Shown here one piece after another: positions 43,746-54,227 of a stretch of DNA of 64,000 bases. Below the pieces are notes generated by a model. That model searched no databases. It saw nothing but the letters and a program-made list of their open reading frames with translations, and was not told the origin of the DNA. Origin of the DNA: Knufia peltigerae (lineage: Eukaryota > Ascomycota > Eurotiomycetes > Chaetothyriales > Trichomeriaceae); NCBI GenBank assembly GCA_030247855.1, contig JAPDRN010000003.1:310001-374000 (forward strand), given 5' to 3'. How positions within the stretch are numbered: position 1 is the stretch's first letter; the number at the start of each line of letters is the position of its first letter. The position numbers and the translations under genes were made by a program.

Positions 43746-45906
43746 TTACTTCTCTTCCTTCTTCTCACCGGCACCACCGCCCCGACCACCACCCCGACCA
43801 CCAACGCGCAGAACTTGTATCTGCATCCTCTCCAAATCCCCCATCCAACCCGGGTCGGTGCCCAGGTTGAACCGGGGGCGTCGGAGAGGAGCAGCAGCAG
43901 CAGCCGCCGCAGCCCCAGCCAACACCACCGCCTCCGCGGCCTCCTCCTCCACCGACTTTTCTCCCTCCTCCTCGACCCTGGTGGCGGACGAGGTGGGCCT
44001 CGGGTTCTGAGCGCCCCTCGCCGCCGCCAGGGTCTCGGAAGCCAGGAGGCGCTGGTGCTCCCTGGCCAGGATGGCCCGCCTCACCCTGGCAGGCTTGTCC
44101 TTGACCCGCTCCAGCACGGCCATCAACTCCCGCTGGAGCTTCTCGTGCGCCGCCGCCGCCCTCGAGCGGGCCAAGGACTCCCGGTGTGCCTCCAGGGCCT
44201 CCAGGGCCGCCTTGACGGTGGACTCTTCGGCCTTCTTGTGCGAGTACTCGGCGTATGACGACATGATTTGTTCGTAGAGGGATGGCAACTTCTTCTGGGC
44301 CTCTCGCGCGTCGAGTCCCTCTCGATCATCGTCATCATCATTGTCTTCGTCACCGTACTCATCATCATCTTCGTCGTCGTCGTTGTCGCAATTGTTGGCC
44401 GAGTAGTAAATGACAGACGCGTCTTCCTCTTCTTCTTCTTCTCCATCAACAACATCCGTGGCTTTTCCTTTGCCCTTGTTGTTCTTCTTCTTTTCGTTCT
44501 TATTCTTCCTCTTGCGATTCTTTCTCTTCTTCTTCTTTTTGTTGTCACCAGCGGTAGTTGTAGCAGTCGCAGTGTCGGCAATGGCAGAAGTGGTAGAACC
44601 GACATTGGTAGTAGTAGGAAGAGGAAGAGGAACATCAGGATTGTCGACACCGATCGTTGGACTCATGACATTGCCTTGACCGGGTAAAGTTGCATAAGAG
44701 TATTGAGTGGCCTTGGCTTTGCCTTTTCCTTTGACCTCAGCACCAGCACCAGCAGGGCCGGCAGCAGTAGCAGCATTGTCGTCGTGGTGAGGTGCAGGTG
44801 GAGCAGCAGTAGTAGTCGTAGGAGGAACAAAAGCAGAAGAAGAACCCTGACCCTCTTCCGCTTCTTCTGTGATGTAAGCTTGACAATCTTCGAATTCACA
44901 TTCACTTTCGATGTCTGAAAGGTCGGGATAAAAGCTTCCGTCTTCAAAGTGGTCCTTGACTTTTCCCGCGTCGGGCACGAGCAGGTTCTGTCTCGCCGGC
45001 ATCATTCTGGTCCTTCGGTCGAATCGGAACCAATCCCAGTAGGTCCTGTCTTCGAAACTCGGGTTATCTCCGCAGTACGCCCTGAATTTGCAGATGTAGG
45101 TGTAGTTGATCAGCCCGACGATGATGGTGGGACCCGCTCTCTGGATGTCCTCCCTGTCCTCGTACTCGGCCGCGCAGTAAAGAAACCAGTTGCAAATGTA
45201 AGCCGCGGCTTCCCAGTCGCCCAGGTTTTGGTTCTTGTTGGCGGTGAGGACAATGTCTCGAGCTTCCAAGCCGCGACCTTCTGTGCCGTTGGCCCTGAAG
45301 ACGTTGTGCAAACCGCCCTCTTTCCAGAGTCCCCTCGCGACGCGTCGAATGATCTCGGGATCGACTCGCCACACGCGGGTCGTCCAGCCGGGAGGTTTGA
45401 TCGAGTACGCGAAGGCGAATTGGGCCACCAGCTCCTCGGTAGCTTTGAGAGGTGCAGTTCTGTAATGGCTGATGATGTCCTTCTCAGCTCGCTTCCAGAG
45501 CTATAAACGTGAGAGAGAAGAACAAATTGTGCGTCAGCAAACTGAAACCGAAACTTTTCACTTCAAACTTCACCAGGCAGGTCAAATTAAAACCTACATA
45601 TTCTGTGATGAGTTGAAGTTTCTCTGCTCGGTGCAAAAGAGGTGTCACGAATGTGTAGCCTCTTGGAAGAATCACAGCTTTTGGCTTTGTTTCGTCATGG
45701 GCTGTCTGTGATTGACATGGGGTTGGATGTGGATGTTCAAGACAAGAGGAAGACGAAGGGACAGGAGCAGGATGAGGATTTTGTGCTGTTGATGATTCGC
45801 CTTCACCGGGAGCGCTCGCCGAGCCATCTTGCGATCCTTGGTTGAAGAATTGCTTAGTCGTTCGTTTAGAGCGATGAGCCTTCTTTTTGCCGCTGCCACG
45901 AGCCAT
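43746..45906 (-). CDS. Unrecognised protein with charged low-complexity regions and RGG-like tail
   Basis: Function not recognised. Exons 45598-45906 and 43746-45500 join across a 97-nt intron (GTAGGT; GCTGACG branch; TATAG) to 687 residues. The second exon's first in-frame start codon would truncate the protein. Residues about 85-270 look folded (LWKRAEKDIISHYRT, YICNWFLYCAAEYED, YWDWFRFDRRTRMMP) and contain several Cys and Trp. Then come a Thr/Ala linker, a Lys/Arg/Asn-rich tract that could act as a nuclear signal, a Glu run, a long Asp-rich stretch, a helical segment likely to coil (about residues 480-580), an Ala run, and a C-terminal GGRGGGRGGG. The mix suggests a nucleic-acid-associated protein, but this is inference. 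Confidence 0.72.
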
Positions 45907-46663
45907 TGTGGTGATTTTTGTGGTGTCGCGAGATGATGAGGTTGCAAAGGTGGTTGAGATCGCGAGAAAGTGAAATGTGCGGCGGCTCTGGTACTTGCGC
46001 CATGCTTACCCATTTCGGACGTGTGCTGGTAGGTGAGGCAGTATTCTTTGGGTGGTGAGTAAATGTTCATTGAATACAGGATAGGTGAATAGGTGTATTG
46101 TATCTCGAAGGCGGGAAAACAATGTCACGTGATTCAGCCTCGTCAGGGGCGGTGTGATCTGAAGAGCTGAGAATAGCCAAAGAACCCCAGCTTGGAATTT
46201 GACACAAAGTCGTATTCCTACAGGCCGTCTGTGAATAGGTTTAGCTTTCTGTCACTCGTCAACATCTTCTAAAAGGAGTGACTTACCCTAATGTAAACAA
46301 TGCTCCTCAGCCCTCAGATTAGCTGGTACCAGTTCGTTGTTTGGCGCATTCGTGGTGATATCAGCTATGAGTATTGATCGTCCAAAAGATAAGTCATCCA
46401 GCTGCTTGTATGAAATGGGGATTAATGCTGAGCTGGAATCCAACAATTGATCAACAAAGCGTTCATTGTCCGATCCAAAAGTAAGGTGGTATCTGCAAGT
46501 ACGTAGCATCATCAAATTCAATCTCATCCCATATGGTCATGGTCGTGATCGTTGAAACCAGGTCTATCCACTGTCAAAGAACAACAAAGCATCGCTAGAA
46601 CTGGAAAGAGGGATATCGTCCAAAACAAACCGCGGAAAAGATCGCCGACCCCTGTAGTCCTAT
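45907..46663. other. Intergenic: crzA 3' flank and promoter of the orphan gene
   Basis: 757 bp with no supported gene. Confidence 0.55.
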
Positions 46664-48781
46664 TCATTGGCCCATATACATCTGAGGCCCAGGGTTAGAA
46701 AAATCCAGACCATTTCCACTAACATATCCATCACTTATATCTTCATCGTAGTACTCTCCCCCGCTTGAACCATCGAAGCTAGCCCTTCCCATACCACCAA
46801 CATCGCTCAGATCACCTTGATCGTCGACCGTTGAGATTTGAGACCAATCGATGTTTTGAAGAGCGGGATACTGTTGAAGAAGTGCTGCTGGCAGAGCAAA
46901 TCCACCAGTGCCCGTAGTGGGATCCATACCGATCATCATTGGTTGAGGGACAGCTTGCAAATTTTGTGCGAATTGTGCTTGCTGTTGTTGCTGTTGTTCC
47001 ATCATCGCTCTGCTCTGCCGCTCGGCCTTTTCCTCCTCCAACAACGGTTTGATGCATATCCTTCCGGCCTCGGATCGGAAGTGTCTCCCTAAAGCATCGG
47101 CTCTAGCAAACCGCCGACCGCAGCCCCAATATTGACCAGGGGTAGAGTGAAGTTCTCCCTTACACACAAACTTCTTCTCGCCACTATGAAGTCCTTCGTG
47201 ACGTTTTCTGTCATGTTGCCTTGCAAACGCCTTGCCGCACACCGTACATACGAATGGTCTCTCGTCAGTATGTGTCCGCAGGTGAGACCGCAGGTTGTAA
47301 GCTCGCGTGAATCTCTTGGGACAAAGATTGCACTGGAAGGTCGCTGGGTGTTTTTGGACTCGGGCACTCTGGCCAGCTGGGGAAGCGTTGGGTCTGCTCG
47401 GGTCTGCTAGATCAAGAATGTAGTCACGAGATTGGCCCATAGAAGAAGTCGAGGCTCTGCGATTCTTTTCCACTCTGCCAGAGGCAACTGGGCCCGGGGA
47501 TGATTCGCGAGACAAAGAACGACTCCCTCTTTCGGGTGATCTTGACACGGCAAGGTTGTTTGTCGAGGTAAGCCCGGGAGTCCCAGATCGGGACAAGGGT
47601 CTGCTGAACGTGACGTCGGATTTACTTCGGCTTCGACCTCCTGGCTTCAAGTTAACGCAAACTCCGAGAATGTCATCAAAAGTAGGAAACTTACTATTCG
47701 AGGAAGGAGGGCTCAATGCCCCCTCTACTGCTTCTCCCTGTGGGCCAAAACTCTGTTGTCTCGAAACAGGGGCAGGCTCGATATTAATGGTTGGTGGCGC
47801 AAACTGGTCAGCTTGTCCAATATCAGAAACGACAGAAGTGTTGCGCATGTGGTTGCTCGGAACAATAGAGGGATACGCTGATGCTTCCGAGGTGTAAACG
47901 TTAGGAATAGGTATGCCCATTGGTTGATTCAATGACAAGCTTTGATCTGGCCCGAGACCTTGTTGATTACCTTCCATGTGTGGCATCAATCGCGGAGACC
48001 GGTAGTTGGCCTGTTCACCCAGGCTGAAACTCTCCATGCCGAAGGCATTGTTGGTGTCAGGTTGCGCCTGAAGGAACGGGGAATGGTTCATGTCCGATGG
48101 ATCGTGTAGGTCTGCCTGACCAAGGTATGGGGAGTGGTTCGCCGATGAAATTTCACTGTGATCTGATGGTGCCCTCCTGTGCTGCTGGAAGTTGAGTCCA
48201 GAGTAATTATCTCCGTACGCGCTGGCAGGATCCAGCGAGGCGTGCCTTGAATGTTGTGGCGTATAGAACTGTCCATTCGTGGATGCAGGCGAGCCAGGCT
48301 GAGAGGAAAGGTTCTCTGGTGGATGCAAACTAGGTGACTGCTGGTCTGGTGGAGGAGAAGAAACCTTACTCAGGTCGGCGGGGTTGATGTTCGTCTGTGG
48401 ATTTATATCGTAGGCATTACTTATTGTGTAGGCTTGATAGTCATTAGGCATATTTTCTCCTTGAAACATGAAGGTGCTGTTGAATGATGGGTCAAATGAC
48501 TGGTTTCCGAATTGATTGGTCTGGAATGTATCTTGATACTGACTATCGCCGTAGTAATTCGGTTCAGCGGAGTTGGCCTGCAGACCGCTCTGCTGCTGTG
48601 GATCGAAGAACGGATTTGAGAAGGGCTGTGTGTTTGAGTTGATGAACTTGCCCGAGGTTAAAGCTGCTTGTACCGAAGGAATCACGCCTGGGACGGTTGT
48701 AGCGTATTGATTCGGAGAAGGCTGAGGGCTTATGTGCTGCGCATTGCCCCTCGAGGAGGACCTTCCCCGGGAGTCTTCCAT
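46664..48781 (-). CDS. crzA: Calcineurin-responsive transcription factor CrzA
   Basis: C2H2 regulator that enters the nucleus when dephosphorylated by calcineurin under calcium, alkaline or cell-wall stress. Exons 47695-48781 and 46664-47640 (687 residues) are separated by a 54-nt in-frame intron beginning GTAAGT; splicing restores a smooth [12 protein letters not shown]. The long N-terminus is Gln/Asn/Ser-rich with many Ser-Pro sites. PTINIE resembles a PxIxIT calcineurin-docking site. Fingers 1 and 2 ([21 protein letters not shown] and [21 protein letters not shown]) are followed by the CrzA-type atypical third finger with a long loop ([18 protein letters not shown]). A polyglutamine run and acidic tail follow. 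Its likely kinase lies directly upstream. Confidence 0.95.
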   Translation of the reverse strand: MEDSRGRSSSRGNAQHISPQPSPNQYATTVPGVIPSVQAALTSGKFINSNTQPFSNPFFDPQQQSGLQANSAEPNYYGDSQYQDTFQTNQFGNQSFDPSFNSTFMFQGENMPNDYQAYTISNAYDINPQTNINPADLSKVSSPPPDQQSPSLHPPENLSSQPGSPASTNGQFYTPQHSRHASLDPASAYGDNYSGLNFQQHRRAPSDHSEISSANHSPYLGQADLHDPSDMNHSPFLQAQPDTNNAFGMESFSLGEQANYRSPRLMPHMEGNQQGLGPDQSLSLNQPMGIPIPNVYTSEASAYPSIVPSNHMRNTSVVSDIGQADQFAPPTINIEPAPVSRQQSFGPQGEAVEGALSPPSSNSKFPTFDDILGVCVNLKPGGRSRSKSDVTFSRPLSRSGTPGLTSTNNLAVSRSPERGSRSLSRESSPGPVASGRVEKNRRASTSSMGQSRDYILDLADPSRPNASPAGQSARVQKHPATFQCNLCPKRFTRAYNLRSHLRTHTDERPFVCTVCGKAFARQHDRKRHEGLHSGEKKFVCKGELHSTPGQYWGCGRRFARADALGRHFRSEAGRICIKPLLEEEKAERQSRAMMEQQQQQQAQFAQNLQAVPQPMMIGMDPTTGTGGFALPAALLQQYPALQNIDWSQISTVDDQGDLSDVGGMGRASFDGSSGGEYYDEDISDGYVSGNGLDFSNPGPQMYMGQ

Positions 48782-50792
48782 CTTTTATGAAAGAGCCCTT
48801 CTGCTCAACCGGCGATGGTGATGTGGGTTTGGGTAATCACGGTGGTGGACAGGAAAAGAAGCCAGGCACCTGCGGGAACTTTCGATCGTCGGTAGAACAG
48901 CACACAAGCCGTCCAACGAGTGGATGGGGCTAGCCGGAGGTATTTTGGGATAACTCTTTACCAGGCAGCCTGTGGCGCAGTGTGTTAGCAGACATTCTAC
49001 ACGAGTCGGAGTCACTTTTGGGCCAGGAGCGTACTCAGCCGCGTTGAGGCAGTGCCGAAGCGAGGGAGTATAAGAGATCGCACAGAGCCTTCGATGATGT
49101 ATACAGGTCACAACAACACTGCTTGAACGGTCGCGACCCCGAAATGACCAGCCGAACGTCGCTATGATCTTGTCGGGTTGTCGAGGTGGACCGGAAGGCA
49201 GAAAATGTTGGTTCGGATGTGAATGAACCAAGGTGTGGGGAGTTGGTAAGAACAGCAGATTGGGGCGGCAATAGGACGATTCAGTTAGAGGCGATGCGAA
49301 AGCCGTGGGAGAAGAAGTCGCGGTGTGTTATCGGGCTTGGGCACAGAGGAAAGAGTGCGGCGAGGAAAGTGTGAAGACTGCGAAAGACACAGATTGAAAG
49401 TTTGTGAGATGAATTGAATTGAATAGAGGGACCATCGTTGCTTGTTATTTGAAACTAACCAAATTCCCCGGCGCCAGTGCATCATGATCGTGGTTCGCCC
49501 TCCTCCTCACCTCTGGTGTACAGTATCAATGCATTATCTGCAACTACCGTAATGTACAAGATGTCGCCCCAAGAGACAATTGCCTTGCGGACTATCATGT
49601 CACAGTCTGCCTCTTTGTTCCTCACCATTCACAGCGGACCATCGAGTCCTATGCTTACCTGCAGAAGAAATCCGTGACAGGTGCCCAAGAAGTGCCACAA
49701 TCCGAACAGGGCCCAAATCCCACTCAGGTGGAATTCAGTGTCTGCCTTCTGCCTCGCCGGCCTCGTCATCTGATTCGTCGTCGTTGGAACTTTGGTACAT
49801 CCTGAAATATCTTTACCCACGTATGGAGTCGAGGCGGACCCAAATCACTTGTTCGCCTGATGCCCAAAGGCCTTGGTACTTCTGCAATCAGATACATCTT
49901 CCACTGCTCCGTACGCCATAAAGCAATCTACAAATCTATCTGTGACATGGCGCTGGAAATACAGCTTCAGTGCATGTCGTGGGTGAATAGCATTGACCCT
50001 CATATGATTTTCCATTCAAACCCAACCAGAAACAGCCAAGATACGATTCCGTATTCAGCTGTGACCTCTACTTTGACTGTGGCTGTGCAAGCCTGTCTAC
50101 GACTAACTGTGTGGTCCCAAAGAGCTACTTATCATACGGAGAACAGTAGACCGCAGATCGAGTCAGTTTGTGGATTGTTTTATTCCTCATTACACCCCTT
50201 CCTTTGTCCTTTATTTTCCCGGCTTCTGCTATGCTTGGTCTATGGTACATAGCACAGCAAGAGGCGGGCTGGTCTGGTTTTCGACGCCCACCAGATTCCA
50301 GTCTTCTGCGCATGTGTGGGAGCGAGACAGCTCCGGTCTGTAATGTCTTTTTTTGTTCATGCTTATGCAATTCCAACTGTCAAACTCCCGGCATCCATCT
50401 GTAAATGCATCCATACAACACCATCCCGCTGACCTTGTACGATAAGAAAACAGCGCAAACAGTATCTGTTCAAGGCAAGGAGTGATCGTGATTCGTCAAA
50501 ATAGTTGATTCCTCCCAAGCTCGTGGTTCCGAATATCGGGTTTTGACGGAGTGTTGCCGACGGACAAAGTGCTAGGAAACGAATCCAAGTGATGAAGATT
50601 AAGTTGGAGGACATAACTGTTCCGTGATATTGCGAACCTCCTGAGAGTAGGTGGTGAAAATAGTGCTGTCGTACAGCAAGCGGGACGCTGAGGGCGAATA
50701 TCTACCGTGCTCCGCTTCTAATAGCTTGCTGCAATTATGGAAAGCATTCAACCTGTAACATGTGAGCACAAAATCCTTTCCCTCATATATCA
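48782..50792. promoter_or_regulatory. Long crzA upstream region
   Basis: 2 kb between the crzA start and the casein kinase 3' end, in tandem orientation. It should hold the crzA promoter and a long leader. A 148-codon minus-strand ORF ending four bases before the crzA start (48785-49231) is probably leader, not a gene. No other gene is supported. Confidence 0.5.
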
Positions 50793-52405
50793 TTACGTAC
50801 CACAACAGAGAACCTTCGCAATCTTTTGGAAAAATCCGGGCTGCTGATCTTGTTGCTGAGTAGGCCTTCCTTGGCTACTCTGCAGAGCTCCAGCAGCTGG
50901 ACTCGCCCGAGGCTGAGATCCCACCAAGTTCGCATTACTGTTTTGGAATTGCGCCTGAGTGCTTGCGGGAGGTGTATTCATATCCAGTTGTCCAGCTAAA
51001 CCGCTACTCCTCTTAGGAATGTTACCCCCGGCGGCGCCGCTTGTGCGATCTCGAGCGCTCTTCCCCATGGCTGCCACTCCCGGTTTTGCTGGCGACCCTG
51101 GGGGCGGGGGCTGCGCTGCGTTTAAACGATCCGCCGATATTGCTCCACGATCTCGCGATGGCCGTTGTCCGCCATCTTGACGCATAGCAGAAGCTCCGTG
51201 CAAGGCACGCGCTGATGCATCAGCGGGAGGGTTGACGTTGTGTAGATGCGCCGCAGATGGGTGTGCTTTCATTGTCTCCCAACCACGTCCGCCATTCAAT
51301 TTCATCCAGTCGTATTCCCCATCCTCAACCTCGCCGCTGTTTTTCAAAGCCTGCGTGAAGAGGTCGCGCAAAAAATCATAATCGGGGGTATCCTCGAATC
51401 CAAGGTTTCGAACGTAACTGAGATATTTGTTGAATTCCTCTACGTGCACGATTAGCTCTCACAGGCCCTGATATACTGTAGTGCCAAACGTACCTGGAAA
51501 TCCTTCGCATAGATCTTTGATAGCAGTGGTTTGCTTCTTTTCTCCAATCTTTTCGTACTTCTGTTTGTTGGTTGCCGCCTTTAGTCCCTGCCATGGGAGT
51601 CCTCCCCTGAGAAAGTACATAAACACATGCCCAAGCGCTTCCAGATCATCTCGTCGCGACTGTTCCCGGCCCAGATGTGTATTGATACTCATGTAACGGG
51701 CCGTTCCCGATAAAGATTTTCGTTCACGGTAGGGGATATGCTGTTTAGTTTTAGGGTCTCGATATTGCTTTGCCATGCCGAAGTCGACCACATGAATGAC
51801 GTTAGCAGCCTTGGTACCAGGCCTACCGATCAGGAAATTGTCAGGTTTGATATCGCGATAGATGAGATTTTTCTCGTGAATCGTTTGGACTCTCGAAAGC
51901 TGGGTTTGGTTCGTCAGCGAATACCCACAGCAATGATGAATAATTCCTACCATCTGTTTCGCGACCATTACCACAGTCTTGATGGAGAATCGTCTGTTGC
52001 AGTGATCGAAGAGATCTTCCAGACTAGGACCCAAAAGATCGATCACAAGGATGTTGTGCAGACCTTCTTGCCCGAAATAATACACATTGGGGATGCCAGC
52101 TATATATTGTTAGCCTGTTCGGCCCATCAGAGGTTGAATTGAGGCCATTAGACTCACGGCAGCCGACCAGGATTTTGTATGTTCGATATTCATCTCGTAA
52201 TTGGGGAGCGTCGCTTTTTCTAGGTTCCTAATGCCAATGAGATTTTACACGTCGGCTGCGGTGTCAAGTGACATACGAATTTGATGGCCACTTGTTGGTT
52301 ATTGAGAAGGTTGGTGCCTTCGAAAATGACACCAAAGGAACCCTCTCCAATCTTCTTGCCCACCCGGTAATGCACACCAACGACGTTTGACGAGGAGGAA
52401 GCCAT
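50793..52405 (-). CDS. ckiA: Membrane-associated casein kinase 1 (YCK/CkiA type)
   Basis: Ser/Thr kinase of the CK1 family, membrane-anchored by C-terminal palmitoylation. It controls endocytosis, polarity and nutrient signalling. Exons 52277-52405, 52158-52227, 51951-52099, 51494-51899 and 50793-51439 join to 466 residues. The glycine loop GEGSFG (20-25), Lys42, [17 protein letters not shown] and the CK1-specific [16 protein letters not shown] are all present. After the kinase domain come a Pro/Ser/Gln-rich linker and KVLCCGT, whose paired cysteines are the expected palmitoylation site. A possible fifth intron (50753-50800, GTACGT to TTACAG) spans the stop and would end the protein CCG instead of CCGT. 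The ATG at 52405 begins the kinase; an in-frame upstream ATG at 52441 would add 12 residues. Confidence 0.95.
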
Positions 52406-54227
52406 CGTTTCGTGGATTCTTGCGTTGACTTGATGACCCAAAGGTATTCGAAGGAATGTTGTTGCCGAAAAAGGGTTTCAGCGGCGAAGCCAACGTCAAC
52501 AAGGAGGAAGAATTCGAGGCTTGATTCGAGGGTGTTTCACCTCCGCAACGGCGGTGACTGGAAAAATCGGTAAGTTTATGTGCCAAACAGCACCTCAGTA
52601 ATCAAGATCACGTACATCGATTTCAGCCTCAGGCGAGAGTAGGAAGCATGCGTATAACGAGGTAAGGATTGAGGGTGGTTAGGCGTAAACGGTCAGTTGT
52701 TGTCGGGAGAGTTTGAGTCGGAGCTCCTGCCAAGGACCACGGCAACTTCGCCTAGAGACTGTCCAGCACGGACTTGTAAGGGTCGGCGTTCGCACCCACA
52801 AGCTATACCGCAACAACAATGAATAAAGGTTGTAAGATACAAAATCAGAATGAATTGACAAAAGAAGATCCGGCTCGGCGAAGGAAGCTTGAGAGGAATA
52901 CGAAACAAGAAGTCTGGGGGGGTGTGGCAGCTGGGCTTACAGTAGTGCTACGGTATTGACGCCTCAACATCCAGGGCGCAGGGAGTCGTCGGGGGGGACG
53001 GGTGGTTATGGAGACTACAAGGTACGAGCACCTTGGGAGGGAGTGGCTACTGCTCGTACTAACTCCCTAAGATACCTACGGAGTACCTACTGTACGCTTG
53101 AAGGCTCACTAGACCTTCTTTGAAATGTCAGGAAAGAAAGGTGACCGAGGGCCAGACTCGAAAAGGATACACTAAATTATCTCATTTCGTCGCCGATCTC
53201 TCTGGCCTGGAACTGCATCCCTTTATTATTGTGCGCCAGTTGTCTGTAACAATTCGGAGGACTCCATCTTCACTCGTCTCCTCCGAAGTGTCTCGACCTT
53301 CCGGACCATCGGGCTAATCCTTGCTTTATCAATTCTGCCGCACCTAGGGCGCTTCTAGGGAGTCTACGAGTACGAAAACTCCCCGTACCTGGTTAGGCCT
53401 ATCTTGGTAAATGACCATCGTTCGTGATCACCTACTCCGAATAAAATTCCTAAAAACGCTCTATCGCTACCTCGGGGTAATCGTGAATCCAAAATTGTCC
53501 TGGTCGAGACAACAGATGTAATGAATTCGTCTTCTTGACTTCCCGTGTCATCCATTCATGTTGTCACTGCTGTCACTTTCCCACCTCAACCCTGGACCTT
53601 CATCACCAGTGGAGGCTTCATGCGCCAGTGGAACCCGAAATCAACGCTTAGCAGGGATCCAGAGCCTCTGCGGCGCCATCTACGCAGCGGTTCGGACCTC
53701 CATTGGACGTTGAGATGTTTGGCTCTGATCGTTTCTCCTTTGGTTCTGTTTCCCAAGCATCAGAATCTTGCTACAATGCCAGTGCCGAGGGGTGCTGTCG
53801 CTGTTTGTCACTACCTCAATGTGACAAGAACTGAAGAACACAAGACACAGAGGAGGGACTAGTGATTTTGCTTGGATAATTATTCTACAAAGCTCTAGAG
53901 GCCATTGAAGTCTGCTAGGATTGAATGTTCTTCGCTTGCTCTTCAACCCCAGATCCACCATATGCAGGCACCGTGCAGTAACGTAAAAAGCTCTACACAC
54001 CGTATCCTCGCCCCCAGTTGTCCCAGACTGCGCAAAGTACTGGTACATCGGCATTCATGGAGCCAGTTCTTCCTGCTCTGACCTCCTTTCATGGATTCAC
54101 ACGTCGCTCTCTGACATGATTAATATAGACTGCCAGCTGACCGTTTCGAACGCTAATCACCTAGAGCTTTCTCCCAGTACCGCTTTTGATTGACCACGAT
54201 GTCGACTTTGAATGTTGCATATGATTT
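52406..54227. other. Intergenic: casein kinase upstream region and 3' flank of the next gene
   Basis: 1.8 kb without a supported gene. It contains TACGGAGTA at 53077-53085. ORFs of about 60-125 codons lack domains. Confidence 0.55.

Noticed and set aside
48785..49231. 148-codon ORF directly upstream of crzA
   Set aside because: Ends four bases before the crzA start on the same strand; most likely 5' leader, with no protein features.
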